Assembly: GCA_028869255.1 (NCBI GenBank)
Contig: CP110972.1
Location: 5,432,001-5,496,000 of the forward strand
Reading direction: 5' to 3'
Source: Pseudomonas poae
GTDB taxonomy: Bacteria; Pseudomonadota; Gammaproteobacteria; Pseudomonadales; Pseudomonadaceae
DNA: 64,000 nucleotides
A model generated the notes under the pieces. It was given only the letters and a program-made list of their open reading frames with translations, was not told the origin of the DNA and made no database searches. The translations under genes were made by a program, and so were the position numbers. Positions 54,774-63,961 of the stretch are shown piece after piece (the stretch's first letter is position 1; every line of letters begins with the position of its first letter).

Positions 54774-55187
54774 ATGGCCTCGCCGAACAAGCAGCAAAAA
54801 CGTGCCCACCGGGCAAAGGCCAAAGCCAAGCAGAACCGCACCCAACGCACCGCCGCCGCCAAGCCGGATGCGTTCGCCGGCGATGACAGCCGCATTGACC
54901 TTGAGTCGGTGGACTTGACCGAGCTGTTCGTCGAGATGCGTACGGCCGGTGAGACCAGCCAGCAAGCGCTGTGCGCGGTGTTCCTGGCGCACCCGCTGTT
55001 GGCGTTGGTGCTCGAGCAGGAAGGCGAAGAGGAAGCCACCGACTTTATCCTGGCGGCACTGATCGAATATCGGCAGTGGGCCACGGACAGTGACGATGAA
55101 GCGGCCGCACTGGCGTGGATCGAGTCGCCGGAGTTCCAGGCGGATTACGTCGCCGCGTCTCAGGCACTGGTCAACTCCCAGGACTGA
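54774..55187 (+). CDS. Conserved hypothetical protein with basic N-terminus
   Basis: The 137-residue product starts MASPNKQQKRAHRAKAKAKQ at 54774, with AGGACGTGAG upstream. The first 30 residues are highly basic (RNA- or DNA-contacting look). The rest is acidic and helical (LESVDLTELFVEMRTAGETS, EGEEEATDFILAALIEYRQW). No family with known function is recognised. It is probably co-transcribed with the hydrolase gene and is followed by a REPIN. Confidence 0.75.
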   Translation: MASPNKQQKRAHRAKAKAKQNRTQRTAAAKPDAFAGDDSRIDLESVDLTELFVEMRTAGETSQQALCAVFLAHPLLALVLEQEGEEEATDFILAALIEYRQWATDSDDEAAALAWIESPEFQADYVAASQALVNSQD

Positions 55188-55199
55188 TACAAAACCAAA

Positions 55200-55289
55200 T
55201 GTGGGAGCGGGCTTGCTCGCGAAAGCGGTGGAACAGTCAATATTTACTTTGACTGACACGTCGCTTTCGCGAGCAAGCCCGCTCCCACA
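55200..55289. repeat. REPIN, GCGGGCTTGCTCGCGAA type
   Basis: Opposed REP arms lie between the small hypothetical gene and the convergent gabP. Confidence 0.9.
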
Positions 55290-55322
55290 TGGTTTTAGCT
55301 GCGTTCCAGCAACCGCATCACA

Positions 55323-56715
55323 TCAATTGAGTACTGCAGCGCCTACCTTCTGCGCCTTGCGACGGCTCGACACAAACAACCCCGCCGCCACTACCAGCAA
55401 GCTCAGCACCCCGGTCGCGATGATCTCGACCCGGTGCGCTTCCTGGAACAGCATGATGGTCAGCGTACCGACGATAAACACCATCACCGCGTAGGTCAGG
55501 CCCGGGAACAGCCACATTTTGAAGACAATTTTCTCGCCCGCCGCCGTGCGTTTCTGGCGCATGCGCAGTTGCGACACCGCGATCACCAGGTATACCAGCA
55601 ACGCGATGGCGCCGGAGCTGGCCAGCAGGAACTCGAACACCGCCGCTGGCGCTACATAGTTGGCGAACACCGCCAGGAACGCCGCACCGGTCGACAGCAA
55701 CACCGCCCAGTAAGGCGTGCCACTCTTGTTGGTGCGCTTGGCCACAGCCGGCGCGTCACCGCGGCGACCCAGGGAGAACAGCATGCGCGAGGCGGTATAC
55801 AGCGCTGAGTTCAGGCAGCTGGTTACGGCAACCAGGACCACCAGGTCGACAATCAGCTTGGCATTCGGGATGCCCATGCGTTCCAGCACGGTTTGATAGG
55901 AACCTACCGCCGCCAGGGTCGGATCGTTCCATGGCACCAGGGACACCACGATGAAGATCGACAGCAGGTAGAACAAACCAATCCGCCAGATCACCGAGTT
56001 GGTGGCCTTGGTGATTTGCTGGCCAGGGTTCTTCGATTCAGCGGCCGCGATGGTGACGATCTCGGTGCCCATGAAGGAGAACATGGTGGTCAGGATCGCC
56101 GCCAATACGGCGCCCATGCCGTTGGGCATAAAGCCTTGGGTGTCGAACAGGTGCGAAACGCCGCTGACCTGGCTGGTCGGCAGAAAGCCGAAAATCGCCG
56201 CCAGGCCGAGGATCACGAAGCCCACAATCGCCACTGACTTTGATCAGCGCAAACCAGAACTCGAACTCACCGTAGTTCTTCACGCTGAACAGGTTGGTCG
56301 CAGTCAGCAGCAACGTGATGATCAGCGTAAAGGCCCAGATCGCCACATCCGGGAACCAGGCATGCAGAATGGTCGCGGCGGCGTTGGCTTCCAGGGGAAT
56401 CACCAGCACCCAGAACCACCAGTACAGCCAGCCGATGGTGAAACCGGCCCAGTGGCCGATCGCACGGTCGGCGTAGGTGGAAAACGAACCGGTGTCCGGG
56501 GACGCCACGGCCATTTCGGCCAGCATGCGCATCACCAGGACCACCAGCGTACCCGCAGCGGCATACGCCAGCAGTACGGCAGGGCCGGCAGCAGCAATCG
56601 CGTGGCCGGAGCCGACAAACAAACCGGCACCGATAACGCCGGCAATCGACAGCATGGTGACGTGACGCGGTTTGAGCCCCTGTTCGAGGTCATTGGAGCT
56701 TTGCGTACTACTCAT
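55323..56715 (-). pseudogene. gabP: GabP-like amino acid permease (APC family), frameshifted
   Basis: The full protein would be 463 residues, the usual GABA permease length. It starts MSSTQSSNDLEQGLKPRHVT at 56715 and shows SIAGVIGAGLFVGSGHAIAA and GEFEFWFALIKV. After IKV the reading shifts. The correct continuation VAIVGFVILGLAAIFGFLPT lies one base out of frame down to the stop at 55323. One extra base (A of GTCAGTGGCG, about 56236-56241) explains it, and this is not a homopolymer. Restored, it has 12 membrane helices and would import GABA or related amino acids. As read, it is broken after about 160 residues. Confidence 0.88.
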
Positions 56716-57270
56716 TGACACACCTTTACGAGGAATTGCGAAAACGGTCGGCCCGGCCTGGGATCTTTCTCGTGAAAAGAAACCAACAGAGCGTTCTTTA
56801 TTTTTTACGCAAGATTTGCGCCAAAATGTTACAGAGCCGCGATTGACGCGGGCTGTAGGACAATCCCCCAGCAATCGCAAGTCATTGAGAACAATGGCAT
56901 TCCGCTATAGCGTTACCGTGCGACCCACATTACAGACGAATACGCGCACCAAAAACACACACAAAAAGTACGTGACGCCTCATAAAAGGGCTGATAAGCG
57001 CCGTTTGCCCGGTTAACCCTTCCAACACCTGACCAAAGCTGGCACCATCGCGCCCTTTTTTACGCGAAGCCTGCGGCTTTTCGGGATCAAACGGTTGTTC
57101 GGTTGTTGATGGCGCGACACGCTGCTGCGCCGATGCGACACCCTGCCGCACACCGCCTGTTTACCGCTGGGCGCGCTGTTGGCTGCCATCAGGACGCTAT
57201 GCTAGCTTGGCGCCTCGCCAGGAAGGCGGCCCAACAGCGTCGAACGCAATGAACACAATGAGGACCGCAC
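56716..57270. other. Divergent gabP/ABC-operon intergenic region
   Basis: About 555 bases hold the promoters of gabP and of the amino-acid ABC operon. I could not place a convincing -35/-10 or -24/-12 element. The only possible reading frame is the weak small one at 56930-57151. Confidence 0.4.
56930..57151 (-). CDS. Possible small protein, low support
   Basis: A 73-residue frame starts with GTG at 57151 and has a plausible composition in its first half (VAPSTTEQPFDPEKPQASRK, then KGRDGASFGQVLEGL). No clear ribosome site is seen and I recognise no family. It may be noise. Confidence 0.2.
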   Translation of the reverse strand: MRQGVASAQQRVAPSTTEQPFDPEKPQASRKKGRDGASFGQVLEGLTGQTALISPFMRRHVLFVCVFGARIRL

Positions 57271-58044
57271 ATGGCCGAGGCCACGCCCGCGCTTGAAATC
57301 CGCAACTTGCATAAACGCTATGGTGAGCTGGAGGTACTCAAAGGTATCTCGCTGACCGCTCGCGACGGCGACGTGATCTCGATCCTGGGCTCCTCCGGTT
57401 CCGGTAAGTCCACGCTTCTGCGTTGCATCAACTTGCTGGAAAACCCGCACCAGGGGCAGATCCTGGTCGCCGGTGAAGAGCTCAAGCTCAAGGCTGCGAA
57501 AAACGGCGAACTGATTGCCGCCGACGGTAAGCAGATCAACCGCCTGCGCAGCGAAATCGGTTTTGTGTTTCAAAACTTTAACCTGTGGCCGCACATGAGC
57601 GTCCTCGACAACATCATCGAGGCGCCCCGCCGCGTGCTCGGACAGAGCAAGGCCGAGGCGATAGAAGTGGCCGAAGCCCTGCTGGCCAAGGTCGGTATCA
57701 GCGACAAGCGCCACGCCTACCCGGCGCAACTGTCCGGCGGCCAGCAGCAACGAGCAGCCATCGCACGCACCCTGGCAATGCAGCCCAAAGTCATCCTGTT
57801 CGACGAGCCCACTTCGGCGCTTGACCCGGAAATGGTTCAGGAAGTACTTAATGTGATCCGCGCGCTGGCCGAAGAAGGCCGCACCATGCTGCTGGTCACC
57901 CATGAAATGGGCTTCGCCCGACAGGTTTCCAGCGAAGTGGTGTTCCTGCACCAAGGCCTGGTCGAAGAGCAAGGGTCGCCACAGCAGGTGTTTGAAAACC
58001 CGCTTTCGGCGCGCTGCAAACAATTCATGTCCAGCAACCGCTAA
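57271..58044 (+). CDS. Amino-acid ABC transporter ATP-binding protein (HisP/AotP type)
   Basis: This 257-residue ATPase has Walker [14 protein letters not shown], signature [12 protein letters not shown] and Walker [13 protein letters not shown]. The insertion [20 protein letters not shown] is typical of the basic amino acid branch (lysine/arginine/ornithine/histidine). It is the first gene of a four-gene operon (ATPase, binding protein, two permeases), 13 bases before the binding protein gene. The order fits the PA5152-PA5155 cluster. Confidence 0.95.
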   Translation: MAEATPALEIRNLHKRYGELEVLKGISLTARDGDVISILGSSGSGKSTLLRCINLLENPHQGQILVAGEELKLKAAKNGELIAADGKQINRLRSEIGFVFQNFNLWPHMSVLDNIIEAPRRVLGQSKAEAIEVAEALLAKVGISDKRHAYPAQLSGGQQQRAAIARTLAMQPKVILFDEPTSALDPEMVQEVLNVIRALAEEGRTMLLVTHEMGFARQVSSEVVFLHQGLVEEQGSPQQVFENPLSARCKQFMSSNR

Positions 58045-58057
58045 CGGAGCAACATGC

Positions 58058-58810
58058 ATGCAGAACTATAAAAAATTCCTTCTGGCTGCGGCCGTCTCGA
58101 TGGCGTTCAGCGCCACGGCCATGGCAGAAACCCTGAAAATGGGGATCGAAGCGGCCTACCCGCCCTTCAACAATAAAGACGCCAGCGGCAACGTCGTGGG
58201 CTTCGACAAAGACATCGGCGACGCCCTGTGCGCCAAGATGAAAGTCGAGAAGTGCGAAGTATATGTGTCTGACTGGGACGGCATCATCCCGGCCCTGAAC
58301 GCCAAGAAGTTCGACTTCCTGGTCTCTTCGCTGTCGATCACCGATGAGCGCAAGCAGGCCGTCGACTTCACCGACCCGTACTACTCCAACAAGCTGCAGT
58401 TCATTGCGCCCAAAGCCACCAAAGACTTCAAGCCCGACGCGGCCTACCTCAAAGGCAAGATCATCGGTGCGCAGCGCGCGACCCTGGCCGGCACTTATCT
58501 GGAAGACAAGCTGCCGGAAACCGAGGCCAAGCTCTACGACACCCAGGAAAACGCCTACCTCGACCTGACTTCCGGCCGCCTGGACGGGATCCTCGCCGAC
58601 AAATATGTGCAGTACGAATGGCTCAAGAGCAAAGACGGTTCGGCCTACGAGTTCAAGGGCGACCCGGTTGTAGAAAGCGACAAGATCGGTATCGCCGTAC
58701 GCAAGGGCGACCCACTGCGCGAGCGCCTGAACAAAGCCCTGGCAGAGATCAAGGCAGACGGCACCTACAAGAAGATCAACGACAAGTACTTCCCGTTCAG
58801 CATCGAATGA
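58058..58810 (+). CDS. Basic amino acid-type periplasmic binding protein (ArgT/HisJ type)
   Basis: The 250-residue product starts MQNYKKFLLAAAVSMAFSAT at 58058 (GGAG seven bases upstream), with a signal peptide ending MAE. The SBP_bac_3 domain has KMGIEAAYPPFNNKDASGNV, GFDKDIGDALCAKMKV, DWDGIIPALNAKKFDFLVSS and QRATLAGTYLEDKL. Cys in DALCAKMKVEKCEVY match the LAO-binding disulphide. Ligand likely lysine, arginine, ornithine or histidine. Confidence 0.94.
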   Translation: MQNYKKFLLAAAVSMAFSATAMAETLKMGIEAAYPPFNNKDASGNVVGFDKDIGDALCAKMKVEKCEVYVSDWDGIIPALNAKKFDFLVSSLSITDERKQAVDFTDPYYSNKLQFIAPKATKDFKPDAAYLKGKIIGAQRATLAGTYLEDKLPETEAKLYDTQENAYLDLTSGRLDGILADKYVQYEWLKSKDGSAYEFKGDPVVESDKIGIAVRKGDPLRERLNKALAEIKADGTYKKINDKYFPFSIE

Positions 58811-58884
58811 TCTGAACGGCCTGACCGACGCGCTCGCCTGGGCGCGCCGGCTTTCAGCAATGCCTGCCGCGATATGAAAACACC

Positions 58885-59580
58885 ATGAATTTTGATCTCT
58901 ACGGATTCGGCCCGGCGCTCGCCGCCGGCGCGCTGATGACCGTCAAATTGGCGCTCACGGCCCTGTGCCTGGGGCTGGTGCTCGGCCTGGCCGGGGCCTT
59001 GGCCAAGACCTCGCCGTACAAACCGCTGCAATGGCTGGGCGGCACTTACTCGACCATCGTTCGCGGTATTCCAGAGCTGCTGTGGGTGCTGCTGATCTAC
59101 TTCGGCACGGTCAACATGATGCGCGCCCTGGGGGAGTTTTTTGGTATCCCCGAGCTTTCCCTGAGTGCCTTTGCCGCCGGGGTGATCGCCCTGGGCCTGT
59201 GCTTTGGCGCCTATGCCACGGAAGTGTTCCGTGGCGCGATCCTCGCTATTCCCAAGGGCCACCGCGAAGCCGGTGTGGCGTTGGGGCTGTCGAAGTTTCG
59301 CATCTTTACCCGCCTGATCATGCCGCAGATGTGGCGCATCGCCCTGCCGGGCCTGGGCAACCTGTTCATGATCCTGATGAAGGACACCGCCCTGGTGTCG
59401 GTGATCGGCCTTGAAGAAATCATGCGCCATGCTCAGATCGGCGTGACCGTGACCAAGCAGCCCTTCACCTTCTTTATGGTCGCGGCGTTCATGTACCTGG
59501 GCCTCACGGTCCTGGCCATGACCGGCATGCACTTCCTGGAAAAACGCGCCGCCCGCGGCTTTGCAAGGAGCACCCAATGA
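58885..59580 (+). CDS. Amino-acid ABC transporter permease (HisQ type)
   Basis: This 231-residue inner-membrane protein has five hydrophobic segments and the HisMQ core IVRGIPELLWVLLIYFG. The EAA loop is GHREAGVALGLSKFRIFTRL. It lies 74 bases after the binding protein gene and overlaps the second permease by four bases. It forms the translocation pore with the next gene product. Confidence 0.94.
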   Translation: MNFDLYGFGPALAAGALMTVKLALTALCLGLVLGLAGALAKTSPYKPLQWLGGTYSTIVRGIPELLWVLLIYFGTVNMMRALGEFFGIPELSLSAFAAGVIALGLCFGAYATEVFRGAILAIPKGHREAGVALGLSKFRIFTRLIMPQMWRIALPGLGNLFMILMKDTALVSVIGLEEIMRHAQIGVTVTKQPFTFFMVAAFMYLGLTVLAMTGMHFLEKRAARGFARSTQ

Positions 59581-60308
59581 GCGGCGACTACAGCTGGCTG
59601 GCGCATTTCGACCTGGGCCTGAACTGGGCGGTGATCATCAAATGGCTGCCCAAACTGGCACAGGGCGCGACCCTGACCCTAGAGCTGGTGGCCATCGCCG
59701 TGATCGCCGGGCTGCTGCTGGCGATCCCCTTGGGGATCGCCCGCTCCTCGCGCCGCTGGTACGTGAGCGCCCTGCCCTACGCCTACATTTTCTTCTTCCG
59801 TGGCACGCCGCTGCTGGTGCAGTTGTTCCTGGTCTATTACGGCCTGGCGCAGTTCGACGCTATACGTGAGAGTTTCATGTGGCCGTACCTGCGCGACCCA
59901 TTCTGGTGTGCCACGGCCACCATGACCCTGCACACTGCGGCCTATATCGCCGAGATTCTTCGCGGTGCGATCCAGGCGATCCCACCCGGTGAGATTGAAG
60001 CGGCACGCGCCCTGGGTATGTCCAAGCCCAAGACGCTGTTCTACATCATCCTGCCCCGTGCCTCACGCATCGGCCTGCCTGCCTACAGCAACGAAGTAAT
60101 CCTGATGCTCAAGGCCAGCGCACTGGCCAGCACCGTGACGTTGCTGGAACTGACCGGCATGGCGCGCACCATCATTGCCCGCACCTACTTGCCGGTTGAA
60201 ATTTTCTTCGCCGCCGGGCTGTTCTACCTGTTGATGGCCTACATGCTGGTACGCGGCTTCAAACTGCTGGAACGCTGGCTGCGCGTCGATGCCTGCCAAG
60301 GACGTTGA
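59577..60308 (+). CDS. Amino-acid ABC transporter permease (HisM type)
   Basis: This 243-residue permease has the typical AYIFFFRGTPLLVQLFLVYY, with EAA loop IPPGEIEAARALGMSKPKTL. It overlaps the first permease by four bases and the next gene by 20 bases in another frame. It completes the transporter. Confidence 0.94.
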   Translation: MSGDYSWLAHFDLGLNWAVIIKWLPKLAQGATLTLELVAIAVIAGLLLAIPLGIARSSRRWYVSALPYAYIFFFRGTPLLVQLFLVYYGLAQFDAIRESFMWPYLRDPFWCATATMTLHTAAYIAEILRGAIQAIPPGEIEAARALGMSKPKTLFYIILPRASRIGLPAYSNEVILMLKASALASTVTLLELTGMARTIIARTYLPVEIFFAAGLFYLLMAYMLVRGFKLLERWLRVDACQGR

Positions 60309-61476
60309 AGCACGCTTTGCGGCGCTGGATGCGTTTCTGATCGAGCACCAAGGGCTGTGGCGACCACGGCCCTTTACGCATCGCCAGTTACCCTGGGAAA
60401 CCGAGCACCGCGAACTTGCCGACTGGCTGCGCCAACGGTCGCTGGCCGATGCCGAAACCAGTCACAACCATCCCCATGAACTACCGGCGCCTGCACCGTT
60501 TCCACAGCTGGCAGCGCAGGCTTTGCGCCTCAGTGCTGTGGATAAATTACCCTCGCACCCACTGCAACCCGCTCGCCAGCGCCTGAATGTCGACGTGCCC
60601 GGTCGCAAATGGCAGCAAATCGAAGCCTTCGGCGCCGCGCTGCCATTTGCGCAAACCGCCACACATTGGCTGGACTGGTGCGCCGGCAAGGGCCACCTCG
60701 GACGTCGCCTGCTGCAAACCGGGCAACAGCTGACCTGCCTGGAATACGACCCGGCGCTGATCGCTGCCGGCCAGGCCTTGAGCGACCATCACCACCTGCC
60801 CGCCACTCATCGCCTGCAAGACGTGATGGCCGCGCTGGCGATCAGCGCCGACCACACCCCTGTGGCCCTGCACGCCTGCGGCGACCTGCACGTACGCCTG
60901 CTGCAACTGGCCAGCGCCGCCGGCTGCAAGCAACTGGCACTGGCGCCCTGCTGCTACAACCGGATTAACACGCAGACCTACCAGGCACTGTCGCACCAAG
61001 GCCGGGCCTCGGGCTTGCAATTATCGGTGGAGGACCTCGGCCTGCCGTTGAGCGAAACCGTGACGGCCGGCAAGCGCGTGCGCCTGCAACGGGACACGTC
61101 CATGGCCCGGCGCCTGGGGTTTGATCAGTTGCAACGCCACTTGCGCGGCCGCGACGAGTACCTGCCCACGCCTTCCCTGCCTGCCAGTTGGCTGGACCAC
61201 CCGTTTGCCGACTACTGCCGGGAACTGGCGCGCCGCAAAGGATTGTCCACAGGTGAACAGGATTGGTCGGCGCTGGAGGCGCATGGCTGGCGGCGTTTGG
61301 CCGAGGTCAGAAACCTGGAATTGCTGCGCGGACTGTTTCGGCGCCCGCTGGAGTTATGGCTGGTACTGGATCGGGCATTATTTCTGGCTGAAAACGGCTA
61401 CAAGGTCGAGGTAGGCAGCTTCTGCGAATCTGCATTGACCCCGCGCAACTTAATGGTGCTTGCCGAGCGCGATTAA
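60289..61476 (+). CDS. SAM-dependent methyltransferase (GSTCD-like)
   Basis: The 395-residue product has a class I methyltransferase fold in its middle. Motif I is WLDWCAGKGHLGRRLL, followed by CLEYDPALI and the conserved HACGDLHVRLL and LALAPCCYNRI. The HACGDL/APCCY pair is found in the methyltransferase domain of GSTCD-like proteins, whose substrates are not known. The start at 60289 (MPAKDVEARFAALDAF) overlaps the permease gene by 20 bases, so it is in the same transcript though not obviously related in function. Confidence 0.85.
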   Translation: MPAKDVEARFAALDAFLIEHQGLWRPRPFTHRQLPWETEHRELADWLRQRSLADAETSHNHPHELPAPAPFPQLAAQALRLSAVDKLPSHPLQPARQRLNVDVPGRKWQQIEAFGAALPFAQTATHWLDWCAGKGHLGRRLLQTGQQLTCLEYDPALIAAGQALSDHHHLPATHRLQDVMAALAISADHTPVALHACGDLHVRLLQLASAAGCKQLALAPCCYNRINTQTYQALSHQGRASGLQLSVEDLGLPLSETVTAGKRVRLQRDTSMARRLGFDQLQRHLRGRDEYLPTPSLPASWLDHPFADYCRELARRKGLSTGEQDWSALEAHGWRRLAEVRNLELLRGLFRRPLELWLVLDRALFLAENGYKVEVGSFCESALTPRNLMVLAERD

Positions 61477-61716
61477 AGGGCAAAAATGCCGCACCACAGC
61501 CTGTGGATAACTCTGTTGATGAATTCTTTACAGACCCTGTAGCCATCGGCGTTACAGGCCGAAAGCCGCCTTGGTCATTTTTTGTTCATAAAATAAAACA
61601 CACGTAAAACAAGCAGTTGCGAGGTGATGAGAACCGCTCCACAAAAAGGCTGTTACGTGCCCCCCTGTCCAACCGATTGTGCATAAGCATCTGGCGTTAA
61701 GCGTATAAACCGCGCT
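61477..61716. other. Convergent gap with two DnaA-box-like sites; no gene seen
   Basis: TGTGGATAA (61502-61510) and TGTGCATAA (61678-61686) both match the DnaA box TTATNCACA on the other strand. A short inverted repeat CTGTAGCC...GGCGTTACAG lies between. No terminator with a clear T tract was found. Confidence 0.4.
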
Positions 61717-62697
61717 TTACGAAAGCCTTTTCGGGGCTTTCAACAACCGGCAGAGGTCGTTGATATCGTCCGCCGCCAGCCGCATCGCGTGGCTGTCCAG
61801 CGGGTCGGTGCCGAAAGCCAGGGCTTCGCTGATGGCCATGTCGCAATGCACCTCATACGGCGCGCTTCCCAGGCGCTGCTTGAACGCCTCGGCCATATCC
61901 AGGCTGAAGGCATTGCCCTCGTCCAATTGGTTGAGCACAAAATGCACACGCGGTGGCTGCTCACGCTGAAGGTACGGCGCCAAGAGCACGTCGAGTTGGT
62001 CCAGCGTGCCGAGCGAGGCAGCGTCGGCCTGGGCGACCACCAGCACCACATCGGCCACGCTCAGCGCCTGGTGGAAATACACGTTATTACCGGCGGGGGT
62101 GTCGATGATCACCGTGTGGCGTGCGCTCAGGCCCAAGGCGCACAGGCGCTGCTCCAGCCAATCCGGCTGATGCCGGAGCCAGCGCTGCAGGTTTTCCTGC
62201 TGCCGGGTATCGGTGTCGCCAAAGGTGATCACCCGGCAACCGGCGAACCCGGGCTGCTGGATCTGCCGCCAGTGCGCATTCTCCAGGCTGGTGCGGCCGA
62301 TGCCAGGCACGTCCGGGTCGACCCCGAAGTGATGCCGCAGGGCGTTCTGCGGGTCCAGCTCCACGGCCACCACCGATTCGCCATGGCGCTGCAAACCGCT
62401 GCTCAACGCCGTGACCAGGGTGCTGCGACCCACTCCCCCATTGACCGACACCAGTGCCACCACCTTGGGGCGCGGCGCGGCTGCATCCATCGGTTCGGAC
62501 GGTTCGTTGGCGCTGGGGGTTTGGGGCGGGAACGGGGTGCCGTCATCCACGGGAATGCTGCCGAAAAAGTGCAGCCGCGCATTCAGCCCTTGGGCATCGC
62601 GCATTACGTTCTTGCCGAATAACTCGAAAAGCTGATCAGTAAAGCTCATGGCCTGAACTCCCATACGACGCAGCTTAAAGACGTAGAGGGTCGGCAA
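61717..62697 (-). CDS. wssJ: WssJ, MinD/ParA-like (BcsQ/YhjQ family) protein of the cellulose cluster
   Basis: The 326-residue product may start at 62697 or at MSFTDQLFELFGKNVMRDAQ (62649). After an 80-residue N-terminal extension, a MinD/ParA fold begins with VALVSVNGGVGRST. Both lysines of the deviant Walker A (KGGxGKT) are replaced, by Asn and Arg, as in degenerate BcsQ proteins. HTVIIDTPAGNNVYFHQAL is the switch II region. BcsQ-like proteins localise or regulate cellulose synthase. It is the last gene of the wss order wssH-wssI-wssJ, 127 bases after wssI. Confidence 0.82.
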   Translation of the reverse strand: MPTLYVFKLRRMGVQAMSFTDQLFELFGKNVMRDAQGLNARLHFFGSIPVDDGTPFPPQTPSANEPSEPMDAAAPRPKVVALVSVNGGVGRSTLVTALSSGLQRHGESVVAVELDPQNALRHHFGVDPDVPGIGRTSLENAHWRQIQQPGFAGCRVITFGDTDTRQQENLQRWLRHQPDWLEQRLCALGLSARHTVIIDTPAGNNVYFHQALSVADVVLVVAQADAASLGTLDQLDVLLAPYLQREQPPRVHFVLNQLDEGNAFSLDMAEAFKQRLGSAPYEVHCDMAISEALAFGTDPLDSHAMRLAADDINDLCRLLKAPKRLS

Positions 62698-62824
62698 GCA
62701 GAAGGCTCGCCGCAGGTCTTTTTATAGGCGTCTGTTGTTGTCGCATTCTGTGACAGAGCAGGCAATGTGTCATTATTTTGATTAATTTGCCGCCTATTTT
62801 TTAGACAGGCGGCAAATCGTCAAA

Positions 62825-63949
62825 TTACTGGCTAACCGTGATCGAGTCGTACGGGGTTTGCAGATCTCGCTCAGGAATCTCCCAAATCAACAACTTGGGT
62901 GGCGTTTGCTTGAAGGCAGGGCTGTCGAAGTAGGCTTTGGCCGCGCCGGAAAACTCACCACCGTCCTTGCTGAAATTGCCCACCGGCGCATTCAGGGCGG
63001 CCTGCAAGAAACCTACAAAGTTCGAATTGCGCGAGAACGAGGTGCCGATCAGCGCCACATTGGGCAGCCCGGCGTCGCCGAACAGGTCATCGGCATTGCT
63101 GGTCGCTCCGCCGGTTTCATGGGCGGTGCTGGCCGCGACGGACTCGCCTGGCGGCTGCAATGTTGGCGGCAGCCAGTCGAGGCCGGCCAGGCGCACCAGG
63201 TCACCCGGGCGCACGGCGAGCGGCGCCTGGGTAATCTCGAAAGGCTGCTCGGGCGTGGCCTGGATACCGCGCTGCCGGATGCGCTGCGCCAGGGCCTTGG
63301 CCCCAGCGTTAGAGCCGATTTCACTCCAATGCGTGTCCGTGCGCAGGTACGCCTGCGCGCCCAGGGGTTTGAGCGTGTCGGTCAGGTCCAGCGCGGATAC
63401 GCCAGCGGCCTGCAACACGGCGGTCCAGTCCTGGATGCGGCTGTCGAGCACCGCCGGGCGGTACAGGCCACAGCGTTGCGCGGCGCCGATGCGGCTCTTG
63501 TCCGGCACCACCACCACTTGCAGCTCGATACCTTTTTGACCCAGCTGTTTTTGCAGGTCGATCACCGCCTGGGCCTTGGTCCAGGCATTGGCCTCGGCAT
63601 GGCGGTTGATGCGCAGCTCATCGCTGATAAACAGCCAGCCCGGGCAACCCTGGCGCACGCGTGGGCCGGTGTCGCCGAACGCCAGCCAGCTGGTGCCGCG
63701 CTCCAGGTTGGCGGCCTGGATCGCCATCGGCGCCTTGGCCAGTTCCTTGGCGAAACGGTGGGTCAGGTCGCCGTGCAGCAGCATGTCGCTGTCGACTTTG
63801 GCCGGCACATAGCTGATCGGGCCCTTCACCATCAGCCAGACGCAGGACAACAGCCCCGCCGCCAGGAAGGGCACCAGCACCCAGGCCGCCAGGGGGCTGG
63901 TGCGAACGGCCAGGTCGCTCGGAGGAGTCGGCGCGGTAGGAGCGGGCAT
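62825..63949 (-). CDS. wssI: WssI, AlgJ/AlgX-like SGNH acetyltransferase for cellulose
   Basis: This 374-residue protein has an N-terminal membrane anchor (LAAWVLVPFLAAGLLSCVWL) and a periplasmic SGNH-like domain. The catalytic pair is in TDTHWSEIGSNAG and the Ser in IGTSFSRNSNFVGF. AlgJ/AlgX-type proteins transfer acetyl groups received through the MBOAT protein AlgI/WssH to the polymer. In P. fluorescens the wssF-I genes acetylate cellulose, giving the wrinkly-spreader matrix. It follows the wssH end by 12 bases. Confidence 0.88.
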   Translation of the reverse strand: MPAPTAPTPPSDLAVRTSPLAAWVLVPFLAAGLLSCVWLMVKGPISYVPAKVDSDMLLHGDLTHRFAKELAKAPMAIQAANLERGTSWLAFGDTGPRVRQGCPGWLFISDELRINRHAEANAWTKAQAVIDLQKQLGQKGIELQVVVVPDKSRIGAAQRCGLYRPAVLDSRIQDWTAVLQAAGVSALDLTDTLKPLGAQAYLRTDTHWSEIGSNAGAKALAQRIRQRGIQATPEQPFEITQAPLAVRPGDLVRLAGLDWLPPTLQPPGESVAASTAHETGGATSNADDLFGDAGLPNVALIGTSFSRNSNFVGFLQAALNAPVGNFSKDGGEFSGAAKAYFDSPAFKQTPPKLLIWEIPERDLQTPYDSITVSQ

Positions 63950-63961
63950 GGTCGGGCGTCC

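Noticed and set aside
61477..61716. Replication origin
   Set aside because: Only two DnaA-box-like sites and no dnaA, dnaN, rpmH or AT-rich 13-mers are seen.
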